From assembly GCA_026387805.1 (NCBI GenBank), contig JAPLKY010000146.1, forward strand, positions 1-8,972: a DNA stretch of 8,972 bases, read 5' to 3'. A program made the position numbers and the translations under genes. Origin of the DNA: Candidatus Krumholzibacteriia bacterium (lineage in GTDB: Bacteria > Krumholzibacteriota > Krumholzibacteriia > Krumholzibacteriales > Krumholzibacteriaceae). Of the stretch, positions 1 to 6,300 are shown one piece after another; position 1 is the stretch's first letter; each line of letters begins with the position of its first letter. Below the pieces are notes generated by a model. The model saw only the letters and a program-made list of their open reading frames with translations. It was not told where the DNA came from and did not search any database.

Positions 1-23
1 GCGAGAAGAGAGGAAACTTTCAT
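1..23 (-). CDS. 5' end of a divergent gene, product unknown (runs off left edge)
   Basis: On the minus strand an ATG at 23-21 opens a frame reading MKVSSLL before the window ends. It is preceded by an AGGGGG Shine-Dalgarno-like run (bases 36-31) at 7-nt spacing, and further upstream by a plausible -10 box. The Lys followed by small and hydrophobic residues would suit the start of a signal peptide, but seven codons are too few to name a product. The case rests on the coherent order of promoter, ribosome site and start codon, and on the absence of any plus-strand gene in this region. Confidence 0.35.
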
Positions 24-51
24 GGATCCACCCCCTGTCCCTATAACTTAA

Positions 52-79
52 AGTATACAGACCTACGTATCTGGATAAA
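52..79 (-). promoter_or_regulatory. Candidate sigma-70-type promoter for the divergent left gene
   Basis: Read on the minus strand, TATACT (bases 57-52) matches the -10 consensus at 5 of 6 positions. A weak -35 (TTTATC, bases 79-74) lies 16 nt upstream. Initiation near base 45 would leave a leader of about 22 nt carrying the Shine-Dalgarno run at 36-31 and the ATG at 23. The -35 is poor, so this may need an activator or may be chance. Confidence 0.35.
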
Positions 80-187
80 CACCTCGAGCCCTGCTGCATA
101 TCAATGCTGTCTCAACTTGGGATTACCCTCATCTTACCACGAATCAACATTCTACATCAAGCCATGTTCGAGGCAGGGCGTGATAGG

Positions 188-203
188 CTGCGAGCGCTTG
201 CAG
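188..203. promoter_or_regulatory. 16-bp near-perfect palindrome, operator candidate
   Basis: CTGCGAGCGCTTGCAG pairs with its own reverse complement at 14 of 16 positions, with a single mismatched base pair. It lies 27 bp centre to centre from the next palindrome (216-229). A dimeric regulator site is the simplest reading. No specific regulator family can be assigned. Confidence 0.35.
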
Positions 204-215
204 TGATATGCAATA

Positions 216-229
216 ATAACTGCAGTTAT
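216..229. promoter_or_regulatory. 14-bp perfect palindrome, operator candidate
   Basis: ATAACTGCAGTTAT is a perfect 14-bp palindrome with no central spacer. It sits in the AT-rich middle of the divergent region, about 80 bp upstream of the candidate -35 of the cytochrome operon, which suits a dimeric activator or repressor site. Function is inferred from symmetry and position only. Confidence 0.4.
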
Positions 230-275
230 CCATACTCCCGGGAAGTCATGAACGCCTTCGCCCACTTCAGGCACC

Positions 276-298
276 CGAGCGGCAAGTCACACCGCTCG
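276..298. promoter_or_regulatory. 7-bp inverted repeat just upstream of the cytochrome operon promoter
   Basis: CGAGCGG (276-282) and CCGCTCG (292-298) are perfect inverted arms around a 9-nt centre. The right arm ends 7 bp before the candidate -35 hexamer at 306, a usual place for an activator site. It is not a convincing intrinsic terminator, because no T-run follows on either strand. Confidence 0.4.
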
Positions 299-305
299 CT
301 CCGTC

Positions 306-334
306 TTGACTTAAACCCGAAGTCCCTGTATTAA
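306..334 (+). promoter_or_regulatory. Candidate sigma-70-type promoter of the cytochrome operon
   Basis: TTGACT (306-311, 5 of 6 to the -35 consensus) is followed by a 17-bp spacer and TATTAA (329-334, 4 of 6 to the -10 consensus). Read one base later, ATTAAT carries an extended TGn element. Initiation near 341 would leave a leader of about 24 nt before the ATG at 365 and argues against the alternative GTG at 341. A weaker -24/-12-like match lies at 270-284. Confidence 0.5.
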
Positions 335-364
335 TTAAGCGTGTTGCGCGTACTGCGAACTATT

Positions 365-826
365 ATGAACAGGAAAACGCTCTGTGCCGTTATCGTATCC
401 ATCCTCTTCGCCTTTGCGGCGCCGAGCTGCTGGGATACGGACAATCCGATGCGCGCAGGTCAGAGCGGACCGAGTGTGCCCGCCAGACCGGCTCATAACG
501 TGAATCTCGGCGGCTATCTTCACGCGGCGGGCTACTGCGAGCCATACCTCCATTGCACCGCATGCCACGGCGATAGCCTCCAGGGCGGTCCCCTCGGACA
601 GCCCTCCTGCACGAAATGTCATGTGGATCACTGGAACCAACCGAACTGCGGAGTGAACAATCATACGGTCGATCTCGGCGGACATCTCCACGCGCCGAAC
701 TTCTGCCTGCCCTTTCAGAACTGCGTGCAATGCCACGGCAGCGACCTCCGGGGCGGAACATCCGGACAGCCTTCATGCTATAGTTGCCACGATGACAGAT
801 GGGCGGGGGGCGAATGCGGAGATTAA
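365..826 (+). CDS. Small tetraheme c-type cytochrome, probable lipoprotein
   Basis: A 153-aa exported protein with four CXXCH heme-attachment motifs, at residues 64-68, 82-86, 120-124 and 138-142. The N-terminus (MNRK, then a hydrophobic stretch to about residue 19) is a signal peptide. It ends in A-P-S-C with Cys22, an imperfect lipobox followed by Trp-Asp, so lipid anchoring is likely but not certain. Residues 44-97 and 100-153 are two copies of one diheme unit. Each copy has two conserved non-motif histidines (44/53 and 100/109), enough for bis-histidine ligation of its two hemes. The ATG at 365 is preferred over a GTG at 341, which would add eight residues before the signal peptide and lies at the predicted transcription start; neither has a good ribosome site. 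It is first in an operon with a dodecaheme cytochrome and a barrel. The likely role is electron transfer at or outside the outer membrane; substrate unknown. Confidence 0.85.
   Translation: MNRKTLCAVIVSILFAFAAPSCWDTDNPMRAGQSGPSVPARPAHNVNLGGYLHAAGYCEPYLHCTACHGDSLQGGPLGQPSCTKCHVDHWNQPNCGVNNHTVDLGGHLHAPNFCLPFQNCVQCHGSDLRGGTSGQPSCYSCHDDRWAGGECGD
494..823 (+). repeat. Tandem diheme repeat inside the tetraheme cytochrome
   Basis: Two ungapped 54-residue units (bases 494-655 and 662-823) share 28 identical residues, about 52%. The common pattern is H-x-V-x-L-G-G-x-L-H-A, then C-x-P, C-x2-C-H-G, L-x-G-G, G-Q-P-S-C-x2-C-H, D-x-W and C-G. Each unit also carries two non-heme cysteines, one six residues before the first heme motif and one ten residues after the second. 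The protein is almost entirely signal peptide plus these two units. Confidence 0.85.
818..822 (+). promoter_or_regulatory. Ribosome binding site deciding the start of the dodecaheme gene
   Basis: GGAGA at 818-822 lies 9 nt before the ATG at 832 and overlaps the end of the upstream gene. Earlier in-frame ATGs at 799 and 814 lie inside the upstream gene. The one at 814 has only a G-run close to it and the one at 799 has no site, so 832 is chosen. Confidence 0.5.
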
Positions 827-831
827 CATCG

Positions 832-1782
832 ATGCGGCTCGAGATTAATCGTCGGACCGCCCTCGCCGTCCTTCTCGCGCCGGCCCTTCTGGCATTGACC
901 ATATTCCTCGAAACGTGCCGACCCCAACCGCCCAGGCTGCCCGCCACAAGCGAGAAGCGCGTGCAGCCGCCCGCCGATACCTCCGATGCGGGCTTTCTCA
1001 ACGAGCATGCGAACACCGGCTTTCCGCTCCTCGGCCGACACCGCGAGATCCCGTGCGACGCCTGCCACGGAGCGACGCCGCCGAAGCCGAGCTGCGCGAG
1101 CTGCCACCGCTCTCCGCACGGCGATGGCTTCAAGAAGACGTGCGAGGATTGCCATACTCCCGGCCTTCCTTTCGCGAACGTCAAGTTCAAGCATCCGGCG
1201 AAGGATCTCTTCGCGTTGCATCAGAACGTTCCCTGCGTGAAGTGTCACAAGCGGAAGAATTTCCAGAAGGCGAATAGAAACTGCACGAGCTGCCACGACG
1301 ATTTTCACAAGGGCTCCCTCGGCACGGATTGCTACGAGTGCCACCGCTCACCGGTCTGGAGCGTCACGCGCTTCAATCACAACCAGACCGGATTTCCGCT
1401 CATGGGAGCCCACCGCGCGCTCGAGTGCGGCGACTGCCACCGCGATCTGCAGTCGTTCAGGATCGTGCCGAGACCGTCGCAATGCTCGAGCTGCCACGAG
1501 GCGGACTACCGGAGCTCCCGCTTCCCGCACGCCGCGTTCGGCGCGGGAACGAACTGCCAGGAATGCCACCAGCAGGACACGTTTTCCTACGCGCATAGCC
1601 CGTTCTGGTTCAACATTCAGACAGGGGCGCACGCGGGCGTGGCATGCGGCACGTGTCACGGAAACGCCCAGGACTACAAGGAATACTCCTGCCACGCGTG
1701 CCACACGGGGCACGCGAACGACAACGGCGGACGCTGTCTCGATTGCCACCCTGGGGGTTTTCCCGGAGGCGGCGGTGATTGA
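832..1782 (+). CDS. Dodecaheme c-type cytochrome built of four triheme modules
   Basis: A 316-aa protein with 12 CXXCH motifs, starting at residues 75, 88, 104, 135, 151, 167, 199, 218, 242, 272, 287 and 302. Residues 9-26 form a hydrophobic helix after two arginines, with no clear signal peptidase I site and only a poor lipobox (F-L-E-T-C29), so it may stay as a membrane anchor. A proline-rich linker (about 30-50) leads to the hemes. Hemes fall into four groups of three, about 60-73 residues apart, each opening with H-x4-C-x2-C-H. Twelve non-motif histidines are placed three per module, and besides the start codon the only methionine is M191, so mainly bis-histidine ligation is expected. Size and plan resemble the Geobacter sulfurreducens dodecaheme GSU1996, made of four c7-type domains, and it also occupies the position of MtrA in mtrCAB. 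Start set by the site at 818-822, five nt after the previous stop. Likely a periplasmic electron wire feeding the downstream barrel. Confidence 0.88.
   Translation: MRLEINRRTALAVLLAPALLALTIFLETCRPQPPRLPATSEKRVQPPADTSDAGFLNEHANTGFPLLGRHREIPCDACHGATPPKPSCASCHRSPHGDGFKKTCEDCHTPGLPFANVKFKHPAKDLFALHQNVPCVKCHKRKNFQKANRNCTSCHDDFHKGSLGTDCYECHRSPVWSVTRFNHNQTGFPLMGAHRALECGDCHRDLQSFRIVPRPSQCSSCHEADYRSSRFPHAAFGAGTNCQECHQQDTFSYAHSPFWFNIQTGAHAGVACGTCHGNAQDYKEYSCHACHTGHANDNGGRCLDCHPGGFPGGGGD
1006..1749 (+). repeat. Four triheme modules within the dodecaheme cytochrome
   Basis: Modules cover residues 59-108, 121-171, 183-246 and 255-306 (bases 1006-1155, 1192-1344, 1378-1569, 1594-1749). Each has the same order: a histidine, 9-12 residues, H-x4-C-x2-C-H, a second CXXCH, a third free histidine (96, 159, 233, 294) and a third CXXCH. 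Modules 1 and 3 share T-G-F-P-L-x-G-x-H before the first heme, while module 4 keeps T-G-A-H. Module 3 is the longest because of an insertion before its third heme. Confidence 0.8.
1765..1769 (+). promoter_or_regulatory. Shine-Dalgarno supporting the GTG start of the barrel gene
   Basis: A full GGAGG at 1765-1769 lies five nt before the GTG at 1775, inside the last codons of the dodecaheme gene. It is the strongest ribosome site in the window. The two genes overlap by eight bases (1775-1782), so translational coupling is likely. Confidence 0.65.
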
Positions 1783-3124
1783 TCCGGCGGAAAATCGACA
1801 AGGCCGGCGGAACAAACGGCCGGGGCCGAAGGCGAGCCTTCCCGCCCTGATCGTCGCATGTATCTTGCTCCTCTCGCATTCGGCGCAGGCCGTCGGCCAA
1901 TCCCCCGATTCCACCGCGTCGCCGCGAAGCGCCGGCGGCATCAAAGCAAAGGGATACCTGAGCGCCCGTTACGCCTACGTCGGCTCCTCGTCGGCGGCAA
2001 CGGTGTACAGCGGCATGCGGCTCACCGGCTCCTTCCAACTCTCTGCGCTCTCGGACAGGATCGTGTTCAAATATCGCAGCCATCACTGGCTGAACTTCGC
2101 GCGCCCCGAGAAACACGTCCTCGAGAGCGCCTTCGCCAACAGAAACATCATCCACACGGGCTACGTCGAGACCGACGGCCTTCTCGCCCGCGCCTTGAGC
2201 GTGCGGCTCGGCAGATTCATTCCCGAGATGGACTATTCGAGCTCGCCCGTCATCGACGGAGCGGCCCTTGCCTATGAGCGCCGGGGTTTCATCATCGGCG
2301 GCGCGGCGGGTATGCCCGTCGATCTCTGGGACGGCAAAGAAATGTCGAATGACCTGCTCGCCGCGGCTCATTTGAAATACCGGACCGACCGCGTGCGGCT
2401 TTCGGCCGGATATCAGAGCTCCTCCCACTTCGATCTCAAGCAGCGTGAGGCGCCCACCGGCTTCAACGTCATGCTGACGAAATTCATCTGGCTCGAAACG
2501 TACGCCGCTTATGACTTCGAATTCAGGGAAACGACTCGCGCCGGGGCCGGACTGTCATGGCGCGACGACAGAGGAAGCCTGAGCGTCGCGGTTTCGCAGT
2601 GGCGGAATCCCTTCGACCAGCTCTATCTCCTCGACAGAAGCCTGAGCCTCGTTTACTCGGGACCCCGTTCCGGAAACGCGCCTTCGATCTACCGCGACGT
2701 TCGTCTGTCGGGATCCGTCGCGCTCCGCGGCTGGGGCGTCCGCGGGGCGCTCGCCACCATGGCGGGCATACGCAGCGGATGGATGACGAATATATATCTG
2801 CTGACGCCTTCATTCTACGGATTCCGGGCGAACGTCGGCGCTCAGAGCATGAAATCCGATTTTCTCAAATTCTATTCCCTGGATGCTATGGTTATGACGC
2901 AGGTCCGGGAGTTCTCTCTCCAGGCTCAGATCCAGGCGCGATCGTACGAATGGCTGCCCCGGCCTTCGGGCTTCTACAACAGGGACAGCTACTCGGAGAT
3001 CTCGGCCGAATACCCGCTGCGCAGGCATCTCTACCTGAGCGCGGCCGCCGGCGGATTCTTTCGAAACCTGGGAGACGAAGGGTTCAAGCCGCAGGCCGAG
3101 CTGCGCCTGATCGCGCGGATCTGA
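1775..3124 (+). CDS. Outer-membrane beta-barrel, putative porin of a porin-cytochrome conduit
   Basis: A 449-aa protein starting at GTG 1775. A basic N-region (R-R-N-K-R, residues 11-15) leads into a hydrophobic core (about 22-33) and an A-Q-A site after residue 39. The mature part has no cysteine and consists of alternating polar/hydrophobic stretches rich in Tyr, Trp, Phe, Gly and Arg, with turns such as D-D-R-G, as in transmembrane beta-strands. A segment near residues 148-180 (L-G-R-F, then D-G-x-x-L-x-Y-E-R-R) resembles porin-type barrels. The last residues (L-R-L-I-A-R-I) do not end in the usual aromatic residue. Its position directly after, and overlapping, a multiheme cytochrome gene suggests an MtrB-like sheath that lets hemes cross the outer membrane. 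MtrB itself is larger, near 700 aa, while Geobacter OmbB-type porins are nearer this size. An unrelated porin co-transcribed by chance remains possible; no sequence-level family match is claimed. Confidence 0.7.
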   Translation: MIDPAENRQGRRNKRPGPKASLPALIVACILLLSHSAQAVGQSPDSTASPRSAGGIKAKGYLSARYAYVGSSSAATVYSGMRLTGSFQLSALSDRIVFKYRSHHWLNFARPEKHVLESAFANRNIIHTGYVETDGLLARALSVRLGRFIPEMDYSSSPVIDGAALAYERRGFIIGGAAGMPVDLWDGKEMSNDLLAAAHLKYRTDRVRLSAGYQSSSHFDLKQREAPTGFNVMLTKFIWLETYAAYDFEFRETTRAGAGLSWRDDRGSLSVAVSQWRNPFDQLYLLDRSLSLVYSGPRSGNAPSIYRDVRLSGSVALRGWGVRGALATMAGIRSGWMTNIYLLTPSFYGFRANVGAQSMKSDFLKFYSLDAMVMTQVREFSLQAQIQARSYEWLPRPSGFYNRDSYSEISAEYPLRRHLYLSAAAGGFFRNLGDEGFKPQAELRLIARI

Positions 3125-3143
3125 CGTTCGAAGATCGCCCGCA

Positions 3144-3177
3144 ATACGCCTTATCTCAACGCCACGATACGAGTTAT
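3144..3177. repeat. Direct repeat ATACGnnTTAT upstream of the second operon
   Basis: ATACGCCTTAT (3144-3154) and ATACGAGTTAT (3167-3177) match at 9 of 11 positions, with starts 23 bp apart, about two helical turns. The second copy ends 13 bp before the candidate -24/-12 promoter. This could be a tandem activator site, although sigma-54 activators more often bind further upstream. Confidence 0.35.
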
Positions 3178-3190
3178 GCCGCCATCCTCC

Positions 3191-3207
3191 TTGGCTCGGT
3201 TTATGCG
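3191..3207 (+). promoter_or_regulatory. Candidate sigma-54 (-24/-12) promoter of the HEAT-glycosyltransferase operon
   Basis: The stretch TTGGCTCGGTTTATGC (3191-3206) fits the RpoN consensus YTGGCACGRNNNTTGCW at all fixed positions except three: A to T in the -24 block, the first T of the -12 block, and the last W. The obligatory GG and GC lie at the correct spacing (3193-3194 and 3205-3206). Initiation would fall near 3218, about 88 nt before the ATG at 3306. No competing sigma-70 promoter stood out in this gap. A sigma-54 promoter would require an ATP-dependent enhancer-binding activator, which is not encoded in the window. Confidence 0.5.
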
Positions 3208-3280
3208 TGATCCGACCCCGATGCAGCTTTCGCACGGCTGCAACCGATTCGAGCCTGTGGAGACCAGGGTCGGATAACGC
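3205..3280 (+). promoter_or_regulatory. 76-nt dyad able to fold as a structured leader or 3' UTR RNA
   Basis: Bases 3205-3218 pair with 3267-3280: four base pairs, one G-A mismatch, then nine more. The 48-nt interior contains a second hairpin (TGCAGC 3222-3227 with GCTGCA 3237-3242) and a possible small one (CCTG with CAGG, near 3254-3268). No T-run follows, so it is not an ordinary intrinsic terminator. I do not recognise a known riboswitch core. The left arm overlaps the -12 element, so the complete fold could exist only in RNA that reads through from the cytochrome operon. Confidence 0.45.
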
Positions 3281-3305
3281 AAAATTCTACTACTGATTGC
3301 CGGGA

Positions 3306-6300
3306 ATGGATCGATTCATGGGAATCCATCATCTGGTCATCGCTCTATTTGTGTCTGCGGCGCTTTGCATTGTCCCGCTTATCGGGCTCATTGCATTCAA
3401 GACAGCCAAAGCGCTGCAATCGGCGGCCCTCGAGCACGTTGTCCGGAAAAACAGATCCCTCATCTCGCTCATCGCCGCGGAAGACGGGGCGGCGAAAACG
3501 GACACCATCGCTCGGCTCGATCTGCTGAAGGATCGCCTGGTGGCGGAACAGCTCATCGACAGAGCGGCGGCCGCAGCGGGCCGGGCAATCGGCGATTTCC
3601 GCGAAGTGTACGACGCCGCGGGGGTCACGGACCGATACCTCGCCCTTCTCGAGAAATCGAAATCGTGGAAGAAACGCGCCTTCGCCGCGGAGAAGCTGGG
3701 GCGGATCGGGTCCGCAAAAGCGCTTCCGGCTCTTCTTTCGATCATCAGGGACGTTACGAACGAGGACGAGGACGTTCGAGGCGCCGCGCTCCGCGCGCTC
3801 GGGCGCATTCGCGACGAGAGAGCCATTCCTTTTCTCATCGAGGCGCTCGGCTATCCGGACACATGGCTTCCTCCCCGCATCGGAGAGATACTCGTCAGCG
3901 TCGGCGACCCGGCGATTCCGTTTCTTCAGGCGGAGCTGAGGCGCAATCCCAGCGAGCACGTCCGGATGTGGTCCGCGGAGATACTCGGATGGCTGAACGC
4001 CGCGAGCGCCGCCGCCGTTCTCGGCGATGCGCTGTCCGATATCAGTCCCGAGGTCAGAGCGAAGGCTGCCGGCGCGCTCGGGAAGATCAAGGACGATCGC
4101 TCGGTGAACATGCTCCTCGAGCTGCTCGTATCCGATCCCGTTCCGTTCGTGAGAGTGAAGGCGTCGCAGGCGCTCGGATTGATCGGTCATCCGGCGGTCA
4201 TCGATTACCTCATCAACATACTCAAGGATCCCGAGTGGTGGGTGCGCGTTCGCGCCGTCGAAGCACTCGAGAAGCTCGGGGACAAGGCCGTTGCCGCTCT
4301 GCTCCCCGCTCTGGAGGATGAAGATCCCGAGGTCCGAAAGCGAGCGGCGATGGCTCTCGAGCGCATCGGGTACGTCGAGAAGATACTCGACGAATACGGA
4401 CAGCCGGAGTTCAAGGGCGAGCTGAGGAAAATTCTCTGCCTCGTCGCGGAAGCCGGTATCATCGAGAGCCTCGGGCAGAAGCTCATGACGGCGGACAGGC
4501 CTTTGAAGAAGAGGATCGTACGCATCCTCGGAGAAGCACGGGTCATTGAAGCCGCGGGTCCTCTGCTCGAGCTGCTCCGCGAAACGTCCGAATGGTCTCT
4601 CAAGGCCCGGATCATCGAGAGCCTCGGAAGAATCGGGGCGAAAGAGGCGATTCCCCATCTCGTCGAGCATCTCAAGGACGAGGAGAGCTGGGTGCGTAAG
4701 GCCGCGGTCGATTCTCTCGGGCGGCTCGAAGCGCACGACGTCACGGACGATATCGCGCGCATTCTCGACGATCCGAGCCCCCTCGCGCGTGAAGCGGCCC
4801 TCGAGGCTCTTCTGCTCCTGAAGAGCGTGCGGCACCGCGAGCAGATCGAGCGGCTCCTCATCGATCCCACGCCCCGGGTCAAGCAGACCGCGATTCGAGT
4901 CATGCGGGAGCTCGATCTCGCGCTGAACGAAGAAACGGCCTTGGCGCTCCTCACCGACGCGTCCGAAGAAGTGCAGGGAGAAACGATCAAGTATTTCGCT
5001 CGTTCGGGCGACGCGCGCCGGGCCGCGGATATCGCGCGCCTTCTGCCTCATAGCTCGCCCTCGCTCATGAAGGAGATCCTCGCGTATTTCGCGGCGGTGC
5101 CCGCGGCCGGCATGGGAGTCCTCGCCGGGTCGGTCAAGATCGCCGGCCTTCGTCCGGAGGCGCTCGGCGCCCTCATCGAGATCGCCTCCCGCATCAAGAG
5201 CGACGAAGCCCACGGCTTCATCGCCGGCTTCGCCGGCAGCGACGATCCGTCCATCAGGGAAAAAGCCCTCACCGCGCTTGCGCGTTTCGGAATGGAGGGA
5301 AATGAAGCAGCGATCAGGAGCGGTCTCTCCGACCCCGCCGCGCAGGTGAGAATAGCGGCGCTCGCGCGCATCGCGGCGGATCCCCGGCGAGAGCTTCTCG
5401 AATTCGCGCAGGCGCTCGCGACCGATCCGGACGAAAACGTGCGCACGGCGCTGGCGCTCGCGCTCGGCGCATCCGGGTTGAGAGAGTTCGCTCCGCGGGC
5501 GAGCCGAATGCTGGACGACGCCTCCGTCAAGGTCGGAGCCGGCGCCCTCATCAGTCTCGCCGCTTTCGACGACGCTTCGTTCCTCGAGACTATCCGGGCT
5601 CGCTGGAGCCTGGCACAGATAAAGACAGCTATTCATTCCGCGCGAAACGACTCCCGGTTCGCTTCGATCCTGGAGCTCATCGGCCGGAACGCCGCGCAAT
5701 CGAACAACCTCGAAGTGGCGTTCATTCTCGCCGAGAACGAACGGGACTTCACCCGGGACCTCATCGGAAGAATCAAGGAATCGCACGACCCGCAGGTGCG
5801 ACTCAAGGCGATGGAGATCCTCGCGCTGCTCCCGACGGGAGAATACCTGACGTCGATCCTGAGTATCATGAAACGCGATCCTCTCGCGGAGCTGCGCGTC
5901 CGGGCGATGGAGATCGTTTCCGCGACCGGGAGGGAAGACGAAAGGGTTTCGGCCGTTTCATCGATGCTCGTCGATCCGTCCCCGGCCGTTCGGACGCGGG
6001 CGGCCGAGCTCCTCGGAGGCCATGGCACGGCCCAGGCTCTCGAAGCCCTCTTCCACGTGCTCGACACCTCGGACAGGAGATTCCGGGAAGTTGTGACGAC
6101 GTCCCTCTCGACGATCCTTGCCGACAGTCCGGAGAAATTCGCCGAGCTCCTCAAGAGCATTCCCGAAACGAAGACCCGAAAGCTCGGCATGACCTGGCTC
6201 CTGGGCAAAACGAGAAAGCGCGGGGCCATGAAATTCCTCGTCAATCTCATGGAGGACGACGATCCCGAGGTCCGGGCCGCGGCCGTCGGGGCGCTCGCGA

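Larger units (their letters stand above)
24..364. other. Divergent intergenic regulatory region
   Basis: This is about 340 bases of visibly lower GC than the flanking genes, between the divergent left start and the cytochrome operon. I see no convincing gene in it. A 76-codon open frame at 104-334 has no ribosome site and no protein-like composition. The region holds three dyads (188-203, 216-229, 276-298), a 9-bp inverted pair (TGCATATCA at 95-103 and TGATATGCA at 204-212), and promoter candidates facing both ways. It probably controls both flanking genes. Confidence 0.55.

Noticed and set aside
276..300. Intrinsic terminator before the cytochrome operon
   Set aside because: The hairpin is not followed by a T-run in either direction and lies upstream of the promoter.
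104..334. 76-codon plus-strand frame in the intergenic region
   Set aside because: No ribosome site, no recognisable composition, and it runs through the dyads and the promoter candidate.
341..364. GTG at 341 as start of the tetraheme cytochrome
   Set aside because: It would add eight residues before the signal peptide, has no ribosome site and coincides with the predicted transcription start.
390..1190. Antisense frames of 266 and 133 codons over the cytochrome genes
   Set aside because: Shadows of the heme-motif genes, with Arg/Ser-rich translations and no start signals.
3222..3275. tRNA-like segment, because of a GATTCGAG sequence like a T-loop
   Set aside because: No acceptor, D or anticodon arms of the right lengths can be drawn around it.
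3205..3280. c-di-GMP (GEMM-I) riboswitch, which would suit a polysaccharide operon
   Set aside because: The conserved GEMM core and its GAAA tetraloop pattern are not visible; only generic stem symmetry is present.
3345..5786. 813-codon open frame antisense to the HEAT gene
   Set aside because: It mirrors codon bias of the GC-rich HEAT gene, has no ribosome site or domain, and the plus-strand frame has clear repeat motifs.
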